From the NCBI GenBank assembly GCA_030605415.1, contig JAUWIJ010000002.1, positions 1 through 64,000 of the forward strand: DNA of 64,000 nucleotides. Reading direction: 5' to 3'. Source of the stretch: an archaeon. Its GTDB lineage: Archaea; Nanobdellota; Nanobdellia; Pacearchaeales; GW2011-AR1. Shown here one piece after another: positions 16,141-23,941 of the stretch (position 1 is its first letter; every line of letters begins with the position of its first letter). A program made the position numbers and the translations under genes. Under the pieces are notes generated by a model. The model had not been told where the DNA came from, searched no databases, and saw only the letters and a list, made by a program, of their open reading frames with translations.

Positions 16141-16189
16141 ACAATAAAGAAAATAAGAGAATTTATAAAGATTTATACTATGTTTAATT
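16141..16189. promoter_or_regulatory. Shared palindromic TATA box between two divergent leaderless genes
   Basis: TTTATAAA at 16162-16169 is its own reverse complement and lies 24.5 bp from the ATG at 16190 on the plus strand and 25.5 bp from the ATG at 16140 on the minus strand, the usual archaeal TATA-to-start distance on both sides. No other TATA-like sequence is at the right distance for either gene. Confidence 0.65.
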
Positions 16190-16909
16190 ATGGTAGAAGG
16201 GGTGATAGACAGATGTCCAACGGGAATAGCCGGATTTGATAAATTGTGTCAAGGGGGCTTCGTGCGAAATTCCGATAATTTGATTGTCGGCGGACCAGGT
16301 TCCGGGAAAAGCACTTTTTTGTTACAGTTCCTATGGACCGGGGCAACACGATTTAACGAAAACGGATTGTACTGTTCATTTGAGCCAGACATTGTTGATA
16401 CATTAAATGACGCGATGACTTATGGTTGGGATTTTTCAAAGTTAAGCGAAGAAGGAAAAATCAAATTTATGAGATTCGCACCGCAGACATCAATTGAAGA
16501 TTTAAAAGATGAGCTGACAAAAATGATTTCAAAAAACGAAATTAGAAGAATTTGCTTTGACCCGATTTCGGTTTTAGCCCTAAGTTTAAACGACAAGGGA
16601 AAAATCCGAGAAACAATTTTCGAGCTATCAGCTTTGATGAAAAGATTAAAAGTCACAACTGTTTTCGTCGACGAAAGTTTGGAAGGAGATATGGGAACAT
16701 CTAATGACGGGGATTGGACAAAAACAGATATTTTAAGATTCCTATCTGATTCGGTAACAATTTTTTATGAATCTGGAATTGCCGGTGTGGGAGACAGGGC
16801 AGTTCGAGTTGCCAAAATGAGACGAACAGCACACGAGAGAAAAGCGGTTGGGATGAAAATAGGGGATAGAGGAATTGAAGTTATTGAAAATCCTAGTGTC
16901 ATTACATGA
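16190..16909 (+). CDS. KaiC-like RecA-superfamily ATPase
   Basis: 239 residues, one KaiC-type RecA domain. Walker A is GGPGSGKST at about 34-42. A Walker B-like strand (RICFDPIS) is at about 120-127, with a second acidic strand VFVDES near 157-162. Length fits single-domain archaeal KaiC/RadA-like ATPases, which act as signalling or regulatory ATPases rather than recombinases. Divergent from thrS with an apparently shared TATA box, so the two may be expressed in step. Confidence 0.8.
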   Translation: MVEGVIDRCPTGIAGFDKLCQGGFVRNSDNLIVGGPGSGKSTFLLQFLWTGATRFNENGLYCSFEPDIVDTLNDAMTYGWDFSKLSEEGKIKFMRFAPQTSIEDLKDELTKMISKNEIRRICFDPISVLALSLNDKGKIRETIFELSALMKRLKVTTVFVDESLEGDMGTSNDGDWTKTDILRFLSDSVTIFYESGIAGVGDRAVRVAKMRRTAHERKAVGMKIGDRGIEVIENPSVIT

Positions 16910-16959
16910 TAATAGTTACAAATAGAAAGATTTAAAAAGGATTGTCACTTAAATTATTT

Positions 16960-17271
16960 ATGGAAACACTTAAAAAAATTATTATTGGGGCTGGTATTAT
17001 TACTGGGTTAGTCGGAGGAATATATTTAAATTACCAAGGAACAGTAAGTGAAAGAAATAATTTAACCTATCGAGGATATCATGTAAATAAAGCTGATGGT
17101 ATTAATTTATTAGTTTTCGATGGTTATCATATTGATGAGCCAGATTTAAGAATTATTGGAAATCCTGATGGACTCGAAACTGGCACAAGATATAATGTTA
17201 AAATTAAATCTCCAAGATGGATTGGAGAAGATACTGCTGATTCTATAAAAGCGACCAACCCTAATAAATAA
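16960..17271 (+). CDS. Small exported or membrane-anchored protein
   Basis: 103 residues: one hydrophobic N-terminal segment (about 5-24, IIIGAGIITGLVGGIYL), then a compact, probably beta-barrel domain (TYRGYHVNKADGINLLVFDG). TATA-like GATTTAAAAAG is centred about 26 bp before the ATG at 16960, supporting that start over 16942. It overlaps the 3' end of trpS by 11 bp, tail to tail. No family recognised. Confidence 0.55.
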   Translation: METLKKIIIGAGIITGLVGGIYLNYQGTVSERNNLTYRGYHVNKADGINLLVFDGYHIDEPDLRIIGNPDGLETGTRYNVKIKSPRWIGEDTADSIKATNPNK

Positions 17272-18370
17272 ATTTATCAAATTCCTTATCGGCGTTCTGT
17301 CGGCGTTTTTGGTGTTCGGATAAAACAGCATTTATCTTATCAATTAAAATTGCTTTGACTTCACCCGACAACAACTCTCCTTTAGAATACTTGTCATAAA
17401 TTTCTGTCAGTTTTTCATCATCATGCTCAAAATATTTTAACCATTGACACGCCACATCTACTTTCACATTTCCGCCCTTTTTTCGATGTTCTTCGACGGT
17501 ATCCCTTCCTCCGCTAAAAGCATATCTGTTGATTTTCTTTTTTACCGTTTTTGCGTCGTCTGTCAATAATATCGCTTTGTCCGAATCCGAGCTACTTGAT
17601 TTTCCCGCAGCTCCAGTCAGCGGAGACATAAACTTTGCGTGAATAATAGAGGGTTTTTTATGTCCGAGTTTTTCTATTACATCTCTGGATATTCTAAAAT
17701 GCGGGTCCTGATCGATAGCCATTGGAATCAGGCAATATTTATTTTCGTTATTTAAAATGTTCGGCAAAAAACACGGAACAGTTTGCATCGCGGTATAAAA
17801 AATACTCCCAATATTATTTGAATCAGTAAAGCCGAACGCCGATTTTATTGTCGAAAAAGTTATTTTTTTCGCCACCTTAATTGCTTCGGGATACATAATT
17901 CCTGCATGTTTAGTGTCGATTAAAAAATGCGTTTTTTTTGGATTAAAATCCATTGCAACCACATCCTTCATATTATCTTTTGTCCATTCCTGAATTTCTT
18001 CATACGTCATATCTTTGTATAAAAATTTTTCGTCGTCGGTAAACTGAAACCATAATTCCACATCAAATTTATCTTGCAACCATTTTACAAAATTCCATAT
18101 TGACCAGTGTCCTAAATGAATTGGACCACTCGGACCAGCTCCCGTATATAAAAAAAACTTTTCGCCCTTGTCATAAGCGTCGAGAACTTTCTCTAAATCT
18201 CGATGTGCAAAAAATATTTCTCGTCTTAAATATGGATGAACTTCACCCGTTATTTTTTCTATTCTATCCAAAAGTTTCTTATTGATTTTTTTGAGCCCAA
18301 ATTCTGAAACAAGTTTCTCATAATTTACATCTCCTTTGACGTCATAAGGGTTAACCTCCATTTTTTCCAT
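17261..18370 (-). CDS. trpS: Tryptophanyl-tRNA synthetase, archaeal/eukaryal type
   Basis: 369 residues. Charges tRNA-Trp with tryptophan. The HIGH-like motif is GPSGPIHLGH at about 80-89, and the KMSKS-equivalent is AGKSSSSDSDKA at about 258-269. The sequence FQFTDDEKFLYKD and the overall length match archaeal and eukaryal TrpS rather than the shorter bacterial enzyme. TATA-like GATTTATAAAAG is centred about 25 bp upstream of the ATG, so the mRNA is probably leaderless. Confidence 0.93.
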   Translation of the reverse strand: MEKMEVNPYDVKGDVNYEKLVSEFGLKKINKKLLDRIEKITGEVHPYLRREIFFAHRDLEKVLDAYDKGEKFFLYTGAGPSGPIHLGHWSIWNFVKWLQDKFDVELWFQFTDDEKFLYKDMTYEEIQEWTKDNMKDVVAMDFNPKKTHFLIDTKHAGIMYPEAIKVAKKITFSTIKSAFGFTDSNNIGSIFYTAMQTVPCFLPNILNNENKYCLIPMAIDQDPHFRISRDVIEKLGHKKPSIIHAKFMSPLTGAAGKSSSSDSDKAILLTDDAKTVKKKINRYAFSGGRDTVEEHRKKGGNVKVDVACQWLKYFEHDDEKLTEIYDKYSKGELLSGEVKAILIDKINAVLSEHQKRRQNADKEFDKFIY

Positions 18371-18440
18371 AATAGATTAGCTTCTGGAGATTTATAAAAG
18401 TGTTGATAATATTTATATACTAAACTTGCGTAAAAATAAC

Positions 18441-20558
18441 ATGAAAAAAATGAGATATACTTTCGTTTTAATGTTTATCTTAACGAGTTCATTCGTTTGG
18501 GCGGGTATCTCTATGTCAGAACCGGCAGACATTTATAATTTAGGAGATAAGCTATACATAGAACTGGACGGACTTCGAGGAGCAGAGATTGGAAATTTAA
18601 ATATCGATTTAATTTGCGGAAATAGAACAATAAATTTAATAAAAATTAGAGCCAGAGATTTTTCACTTGACGAGGACCAAAGTTATTCTACAGACGTGAT
18701 TTTAAATAGCGGGGATTTAGAAATTCTAAATTTAAATGACATCATTGGAGAATGCCAGGTGGTTTCATCACTTGGTGCGAGTGTTGCCTCGACCAAAACA
18801 TTTACAATTTCCAATAATATCTTCGTAAGTGCCTCACTGGACAAAACTCTATATAATCCTGGTGAAGCCGTGACAGTCAACATTGAAGCAGTTAAAGCAA
18901 ACGGCGACCTGTTAAACGGATTTATTGAAAGCTTTAATATAACTTCTTTTAATAAAGTAATTGAAAATGGTATTGCCAGCGAAATCTTTTCGATGCCAGA
19001 AACAAATGAGGCCGGAATTTATCACCTAAACATCCGCGCATACGACCTCGAACAAAATGAGGGTTCAGTCACAGTTTCCTTTGATCTTAATCAGGTTGCG
19101 TCGTCGATAATTATGAGTTTATCGAACACCGAAGTTATACCTGGCGAAAATTTTACAATTGGAGTTGAGGTGTTTGACCAGTCGGGAATCGAAATGGAAG
19201 GCACAGTTTTTGTGAAAATTATTTCACCAGAAAATGAGGAAACCGAATCAACCATTCAAGCGGGCGAGTTTAATACTTTTGGTTTCATTTCCAATTCAAG
19301 CATGGGAACATGGAAAGCAATTACTTCATTCAACGATGTAGTTGAGGGGAGGGAATTTGAAATGCTCGGAATCCAAAAAGTTGAGTTCGACATTGAAGAT
19401 TCAGTTCTTAGCATAACAAACGTTGGAAATATTTTATACAATAAAACCATTAACGTTCAGATTGGAAATAAAACTATGGTGCTTGAATTGAAGATTGATG
19501 TCGGAGAAATCAGAAAGTTTAACATTGGAGCACCCAATGGCGAATATGAAGTTATGATTAATGATGGCGATAGTTCAATTAGCCAACAAGTTTTATTGAC
19601 AGGAAATGCGGTTTCGATTAGCGATTTCAAGGAAGTCGGAATTTTTAAATCATATTCAATAGTCTGGATTTTTTTAATTATTGTTCTTGGAGGAACCGGA
19701 TTTGTTTTTTTTATGAAATATCGAAAGACAAAAACAATTAAAGAAAACGGAATCATTAAGAGAATCATTAAGAGAATCAAAAGAACCAAAGACAAACTTC
19801 CTATAAGCTCTGCACGCCCCGAATTGCGAAATGCTGTAGCGAACGCCAAGGCTACAATTAAGTCGCACATGGCCGATAGTTTACATTTCACAGACAAATC
19901 TCCGGCAGTACAGGGACTCGACACGAAGAATTATAGTCACAAAGATAAAAGTATGGTAGATTTAACTGCAAAAACTACAGGGATTGCGGAATCGTCTTTG
20001 GTCTTGAAGGGGGAAAAATACATGTCGGCTATTCTTGCCCTAAATATTAAAAATTATGGTGATTTGGGTAAAGTTGCGAAAGAAACTTTACATAAAGCGG
20101 TTACAGAAGAACAAAAAAACAAGGGAGTTGTTGATTGGAGAGATGATTATATTTTTGTTGTATTTTCTCCAATTGTAACTAAAACCTACCACAATGAGAT
20201 TTTAGCGACGAAAACAGGAATGACAATTTTAAATAGCCTAAATGTTCATAATAAGAAATTTAAAGATAAAATTGAATTTAATTTAGGAGTGCATGCCGGA
20301 GAATTAATTACAGCAAAAGTTGGCGGAAAATTAAAATATACCAGTATTGGAAATGCAGTTTCTTTGGCAAAAAGAATTTCAGATTCGGATAGCAAAAAAC
20401 TAATTGTTTCAGATACGATTAGGAAAAAGTTGATTCGGGACTTGAAAGTTGACAAAGGAAAAGAGATTGGCGGGAATCAGGTTTACGAAGTTTTAAAAAT
20501 AAAAGACAGAACTGCTAATGAAGCCAAGTTGAAAGATTTATTGAAAAGGATGAAGTAG
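18441..20558 (+). CDS. Membrane receptor-like protein with degenerate class III cyclase domain
   Basis: 705 residues. A signal peptide (about 1-22) is followed by an ectodomain of ~370 residues with at least two Ig/macroglobulin-like beta repeats (SASLDKTLYNPGEAVTVNIE; SNTEVIPGENFTIGVEVF). Then come LTGNAV, one transmembrane helix (about 403-427), a basic linker, and a cytoplasmic domain at about 520-690 that follows class III adenylate cyclases: ALNIKNYG, DDYIFVVF, LGVHAGE, YTSIGNAVSLAKRI. The first metal Asp appears to be Asn, and the Asn of VNLAxR appears to be Ser, so it may bind nucleotide without making cAMP. The start at 18441 sits about 27 bp from a TATA box. Confidence 0.65.
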   Translation: MKKMRYTFVLMFILTSSFVWAGISMSEPADIYNLGDKLYIELDGLRGAEIGNLNIDLICGNRTINLIKIRARDFSLDEDQSYSTDVILNSGDLEILNLNDIIGECQVVSSLGASVASTKTFTISNNIFVSASLDKTLYNPGEAVTVNIEAVKANGDLLNGFIESFNITSFNKVIENGIASEIFSMPETNEAGIYHLNIRAYDLEQNEGSVTVSFDLNQVASSIIMSLSNTEVIPGENFTIGVEVFDQSGIEMEGTVFVKIISPENEETESTIQAGEFNTFGFISNSSMGTWKAITSFNDVVEGREFEMLGIQKVEFDIEDSVLSITNVGNILYNKTINVQIGNKTMVLELKIDVGEIRKFNIGAPNGEYEVMINDGDSSISQQVLLTGNAVSISDFKEVGIFKSYSIVWIFLIIVLGGTGFVFFMKYRKTKTIKENGIIKRIIKRIKRTKDKLPISSARPELRNAVANAKATIKSHMADSLHFTDKSPAVQGLDTKNYSHKDKSMVDLTAKTTGIAESSLVLKGEKYMSAILALNIKNYGDLGKVAKETLHKAVTEEQKNKGVVDWRDDYIFVVFSPIVTKTYHNEILATKTGMTILNSLNVHNKKFKDKIEFNLGVHAGELITAKVGGKLKYTSIGNAVSLAKRISDSDSKKLIVSDTIRKKLIRDLKVDKGKEIGGNQVYEVLKIKDRTANEAKLKDLLKRMK

Positions 20559-20561
20559 GAT

Positions 20562-20981
20562 TTAATTTGTAATATTTTCTGTTATCTTTTTGTTTAGATG
20601 ATTTATTTGTTCTCCACATCTAATAATTCCTTCCTTGAATAATTGGACTTCTTTTTTTAATGCATCAATTTCCTTGTTGTGATATTCTATATTTTTCTTA
20701 TGATGTTTATCTATCTGCTCGACGTGAAACTTTAATTTTTGTTCCTGCTCTTTTTTTTCATCAATATGCGGAATTTCTTTAATCTGTTGCTTATGTCCTT
20801 CAATCGATTTTTCGTGAAAATTTATCCATCCTTCATTATATCGAATTTCCTTTTCATTCATTTCCAACAACTGTTTTATTTCTAAAAGTTGCTGGGCATA
20901 GAAATCTTTACGATTGTGCTGTTGCTTACGTAACTCTTCAAAATACCTTTGTCTTTCAGACATATCTTTTCTGTCTTTCAT
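20562..20981 (-). CDS. Coiled-coil protein
   Basis: 139 residues, almost wholly charged helix with heptad-like spacing and many Glu, Lys, Gln and His residues (EELRKQQHNRKDFYAQQ). It has no membrane segment and one Cys near the end. It lies 12 bp downstream of the receiver-domain gene on the same strand, so the two probably form an operon, and it converges on the cyclase-like receptor gene 4 bp away. A partner or scaffold for signalling is possible; function unknown. Confidence 0.6.
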   Translation of the reverse strand: MKDRKDMSERQRYFEELRKQQHNRKDFYAQQLLEIKQLLEMNEKEIRYNEGWINFHEKSIEGHKQQIKEIPHIDEKKEQEQKLKFHVEQIDKHHKKNIEYHNKEIDALKKEVQLFKEGIIRCGEQINHLNKKITENITN

Positions 20982-20993
20982 AGCTTACCCCTT

Positions 20994-21374
20994 TTATTTA
21001 ATCAGTTTTTCTATTACTTCCAATCCACTATCCCAAAATTCTTTCTTAAACATAAATAAATCTGCTCCTCTTTCTAATGCCTCATTTCTGTAATTATCCT
21101 TGCTGGCACAGATTATTGGAAGATTACTTCCTCTTTCTCTGACAACCTCAATCAAATCAAATCCTTCTTTTGTCTGCTCATTATCTGCTTTCGAAGAATC
21201 ATAATCCAAATTAATATCAAACACGCCTGCACAATATTGCTCTAAATTATTCATAGCCATAGCACCTTCTATAAAATTTTTTCTCCAGTCTATATCATAA
21301 TATTTTCCAAAAACTCCCAGAGTAATTTCAAAACACTTTCTAAAATCTTCAATATATAGTAGTTTGGGTTTCAT
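20994..21374 (-). CDS. Stand-alone receiver (CheY-like) domain
   Basis: 126 residues. A response-regulator fold: acidic pair in LYIEDFRK, candidate phospho-Asp in GVFDINLDY at about 53, an insertion of acidic residues (YDSSKADNEQTKEG), CAS at strand 4, and the conserved Lys in FMFKKEF. There is no output domain and no histidine kinase in the window. With the coiled-coil gene downstream and the receptor-like gene beside it, a small signalling locus is suggested. A degenerate receiver is also possible. Confidence 0.7.
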   Translation of the reverse strand: MKPKLLYIEDFRKCFEITLGVFGKYYDIDWRKNFIEGAMAMNNLEQYCAGVFDINLDYDSSKADNEQTKEGFDLIEVVRERGSNLPIICASKDNYRNEALERGADLFMFKKEFWDSGLEVIEKLIK

Positions 21375-21444
21375 TTCGTTTTCTTTATTATTTAAATTGA
21401 ATTAAATTTCCTTTTTTTATATAATAATGAACGACACAAGATAT

Positions 21445-21808
21445 TTAAACAATAGTATCCATGACTTTATATGCCCATTCTATTTCTTTTTGCAATTTTG
21501 TAGGATTTGCTTCGGGATGAGGAGGTAACAGAGCAATATCATATGCCCTATTAAGATCTTTTAAACTCACTCGCTCCCCCTTCTCTGCTAAAATTTTATC
21601 TAATCCTTCTGCTTTCTATGCCATATCCACAACATTTTCTCGAGTTCTTTTCATTTTATCTACAATTATGACAACTTGAACATTGTTTGCATACACGATA
21701 TTTATTTCCGTTTCTCTCAGTATATGTTCTCATGATATCAAGTGGAAAAGTTGCTCTTTCTATTTTTTCGATTAAAGGTTTTTCATAGTTTCTATATGAT
21801 TTTTCCAT
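21445..21808 (-). pseudogene. Decayed small gene with frameshift and stop
   Basis: Reading the minus strand from ATG at 21806-21808 gives MEKSYRNYEKPLIEKIERA, then a frameshift after RNGN into VYANNVQVVIIVDK, an in-frame TAG after ENVVDMA, and a continuous end KLQKEIEWAYKVMDTIV. A roughly 120-residue soluble protein has therefore lost its frame at least twice. The family is not recognised. It accounts for most of the gap 21375-21903. Confidence 0.65.
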
Positions 21809-21903
21809 GAAATTATTAAAAATAAAAACTATTTAAATGTTATGGAGAATTGCCGAGAAGTAATTTTTAATTTTGAGAGAAATTAAATAGAGTATAATAA
21901 TTC

Positions 21904-22461
21904 TTAAAAAATATTTACTATATATCCGAATATAATTATGCCTAAAATTCTTGGTATTATTCCGTAGGTAAAAAAATTCTTTTTCGAAAAATTCATTGCG
22001 CCTAGTAAAACTGGAAGGTAAGGTAGCGGTGAAATTGCGGCGAGTGGGACGACGACCTTTCCATATTTATTTGTCAGACCAGTTACCCTCGCGATTGATT
22101 TCTCTGAGACTAAAATATCAACTACATCAAACATATACTTTTTCCCAAGGATAAATCCGATAATTGAACCCAGCATAGAGCCGAGAACGGTTGCAAAAAT
22201 CGCGTAATGGACATTTATACCTGCAATAATTCCCGTGCCCAATGCAATAACTGGAGAAATTAACTGAGGAACCAAATCCAACAAAATTGATATCACAAAA
22301 AGAGCCAAGACACCGTAATCATAAATTAAAGACGAGAATTCCTCATCTAAAAATGATAGATTTGTAAGACCATATATTATAAGAATCAACATGACCAACA
22401 TTATAAATATATTTACAAATTTTATCGTTTTTTTAACTTTCCGTTTTTTATTCGTTTCCAT
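21904..22461 (-). CDS. VTT/DedA-like membrane protein
   Basis: 185 residues with about five hydrophobic segments. The central part (GTGIIAGINVHYAIFATVLG; GSIIGFILGKKYM) and the re-entrant-like LAAISPLPYLPVLLGAMNFS match the VTT (SNARE-associated/DedA/YqaA) family, linked to lipid scrambling or transport. It overlaps the next upstream gene by 14 bp and is the last gene of a four-gene minus-strand set that begins with the MNT/HEPN pair. Confidence 0.75.
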   Translation of the reverse strand: METNKKRKVKKTIKFVNIFIMLVMLILIIYGLTNLSFLDEEFSSLIYDYGVLALFVISILLDLVPQLISPVIALGTGIIAGINVHYAIFATVLGSMLGSIIGFILGKKYMFDVVDILVSEKSIARVTGLTNKYGKVVVPLAAISPLPYLPVLLGAMNFSKKNFFTYGIIPRILGIIIFGYIVNIF

Positions 22462-22933
22462 TAAGTTGAGAGTGTGCTTTTATAATATTTAACTCAATAT
22501 CCTGATTTTTCTTTAAAAATTTTCCAAAAAGAGTTTGAATCTTTTTATCTTGTTTTCTTTTTGCACCTTTAATATTTTTGAGCTTGGCATAAAGTTCTAT
22601 TTCCCTGTCAGAAAGATAAAGAAGTGGATTATTAGTTTTTAGTTTTTTTTGAAATTTTCCCTCGAGAATATTTTTAAAAATATCCTCAGCCACCTGAGAC
22701 AGATTATCTGATGAAAGATTTGGATTCGTAGAAGTTTCAACCTGAAATTTTGTTTGAAGAATTCTTTTCAAAACTTTGGTATTAAGGTTTTGAGATTTAA
22801 CTAAAGTAATAGTTTTATTCTTTGGAAGCATTTGATATTTTCGAATTGTTCGGAAAACTTTTCGTTCAACATAATCCAAAAATTGAGACTTGTCTAATTC
22901 TCTTTGGTTTGTAAATGTCCACACAATTTTCAT
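22448..22933 (-). CDS. Unassigned protein, faint likeness to tRNA-thiolase C-terminal region
   Basis: 161 residues, basic, soluble. The C-terminal half (PLLYLSDREIELYAKLKNIK, then KIQTLFGKFLKKNQDIELNI) resembles by eye the C-terminal region of NcsA/CTU1-type tRNA 2-thiolation enzymes, but there is no PP-loop, and no cysteine. It might be an inactive partner subunit like eukaryotic CTU2, or unrelated. It overlaps the VTT gene by 14 bp and the HEPN gene by 4 bp. The thiolase likeness is a low-confidence inference. Confidence 0.5.
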   Translation of the reverse strand: MKIVWTFTNQRELDKSQFLDYVERKVFRTIRKYQMLPKNKTITLVKSQNLNTKVLKRILQTKFQVETSTNPNLSSDNLSQVAEDIFKNILEGKFQKKLKTNNPLLYLSDREIELYAKLKNIKGAKRKQDKKIQTLFGKFLKKNQDIELNIIKAHSQLNGNE

Positions 22934-23370
22934 TTTAATATTCTTAATTTTGGATAAATTTTATTTAGAAAATCGAAAGTTTTTTTGGCATATTCTTCAT
23001 CGAACTTTTTACCATAGTATAATATTCCATTTCTGAGATATCTTAATGAATCTGCAAATTGCACATCTGTTTCAGAAAGTCCAACTTCTCGCAAATATGA
23101 TATTTCTGCTTCATGCGCACCACGTCCGGATGAATTAAGACCATTTTTTAACATAATCGCACGAGTTAACTCCATAATTATATCGTAACAAGTTTTTACT
23201 ATGGTGCTTGAATTTTTTTCATTGATTCCAAAGGCATTAACCATTTCTTTTAGAAATTCGTAGGACTTTCCAGATTCGTTAATTAAAAAATTTGTTCTTG
23301 ATAAATCTACTTTTTGGGTTTTTACTATTCTCACCTTAATAAAGTATTCAAAGTTTTTGACTATTCTCAT
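22930..23370 (-). CDS. HEPN-domain protein of a HEPN/MNT pair
   Basis: 146 residues, helical. The HEPN signature is LRYLRNGILYYG at about 108-119 (Arg-Asn then a Tyr pair where the usual His sits), with the preceding long helices expected for a HepT-type RNase toxin. It is encoded right after, and overlapping by 4 bp, a minimal nucleotidyltransferase, the standard hepT/mntA order. MNT partners neutralise HEPN by adding AMP to a Tyr near this motif; the Tyr pair here is a candidate target. Confidence 0.7.
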   Translation of the reverse strand: MRIVKNFEYFIKVRIVKTQKVDLSRTNFLINESGKSYEFLKEMVNAFGINEKNSSTIVKTCYDIIMELTRAIMLKNGLNSSGRGAHEAEISYLREVGLSETDVQFADSLRYLRNGILYYGKKFDEEYAKKTFDFLNKIYPKLRILK

Positions 23371-23906
23371 AATTCAATACCTCCAGAAAGGAGAATTCCG
23401 TTACATAAATTTTCTTTTAAATTTTTATGAATATTAGTGAACGATGGATAAAAATTTAAAACAATTTTTCTAAATAGAGCTTTTTCAAATTTTTTCAAAT
23501 TTATCTCTTTTTCCTGTCCGATAATAGCTATGTCAATATCAGATTTTGAAATGTCGTCTCCCCGAGAATAAGAACCAAATAAAATTATTGTTGAACCTAA
23601 AAATTTATCTTCGAGAAAATCAACCAATTCAGATTCATAGATTGTTCTTAAATTATCTACCTGTTTCATTTGAAAAATTTGCTGATTGTTTCTATTTAAT
23701 TCAATAGAAAGTCTTCCTGAATCTTTAGTTACATTGATTAATTTATTTTTTTTTAATAATAGAAGTGATTTTGAAATTGCCGTTTGAGAAACATTTAGAG
23801 CAAGTGACAACTGTCTTGCATTAAAACTTTTTTCTGCTTCGCGAAATAGAAACCTCAAAATTTCCTGCTGAAGCGATGTAAACTTTAGTTTAATTATATC
23901 ATTCAT
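23367..23906 (-). CDS. Minimal nucleotidyltransferase antitoxin fused to a winged HTH
   Basis: 179 residues. The N-terminal ~75 residues are a MarR/ArsR-like winged HTH (LQQEILRFLFREAEKSFNAR; VSQTAISKSLLLL). The C-terminal part is an MNT domain with the pol-beta signature GSYSRGDDISKSDIDI at about 110-125. It probably AMPylates the HEPN partner and represses its own operon through the HTH. Two TGTAAACTTTAGTTTA sites, one over the TATA box and one inside the first codons, are probable operators. The TATA-to-ATG distance of about 26 bp fits a leaderless start. Confidence 0.75.
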   Translation of the reverse strand: MNDIIKLKFTSLQQEILRFLFREAEKSFNARQLSLALNVSQTAISKSLLLLKKNKLINVTKDSGRLSIELNRNNQQIFQMKQVDNLRTIYESELVDFLEDKFLGSTIILFGSYSRGDDISKSDIDIAIIGQEKEINLKKFEKALFRKIVLNFYPSFTNIHKNLKENLCNGILLSGGIEL

Positions 23907-23932
23907 AGTTTATATATGTAAACTTTAGTTTA
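23877..23932 (-). promoter_or_regulatory. Paired operators of the HEPN/MNT operon
   Basis: The 16-bp sequence TGTAAACTTTAGTTTA, itself a near palindrome (TAAACT/AGTTTA), occurs exactly at 23877-23892 (inside the MNT gene) and at 23917-23932 (overlapping TTTATAAAT, the TATA-like box). A third half-site pair, AGTTTA-TATATG-TAAACT, overlaps the second. The 40-bp spacing is close to four helical turns. Confidence 0.7.
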
Positions 23933-23941
23933 TAAATCTGT

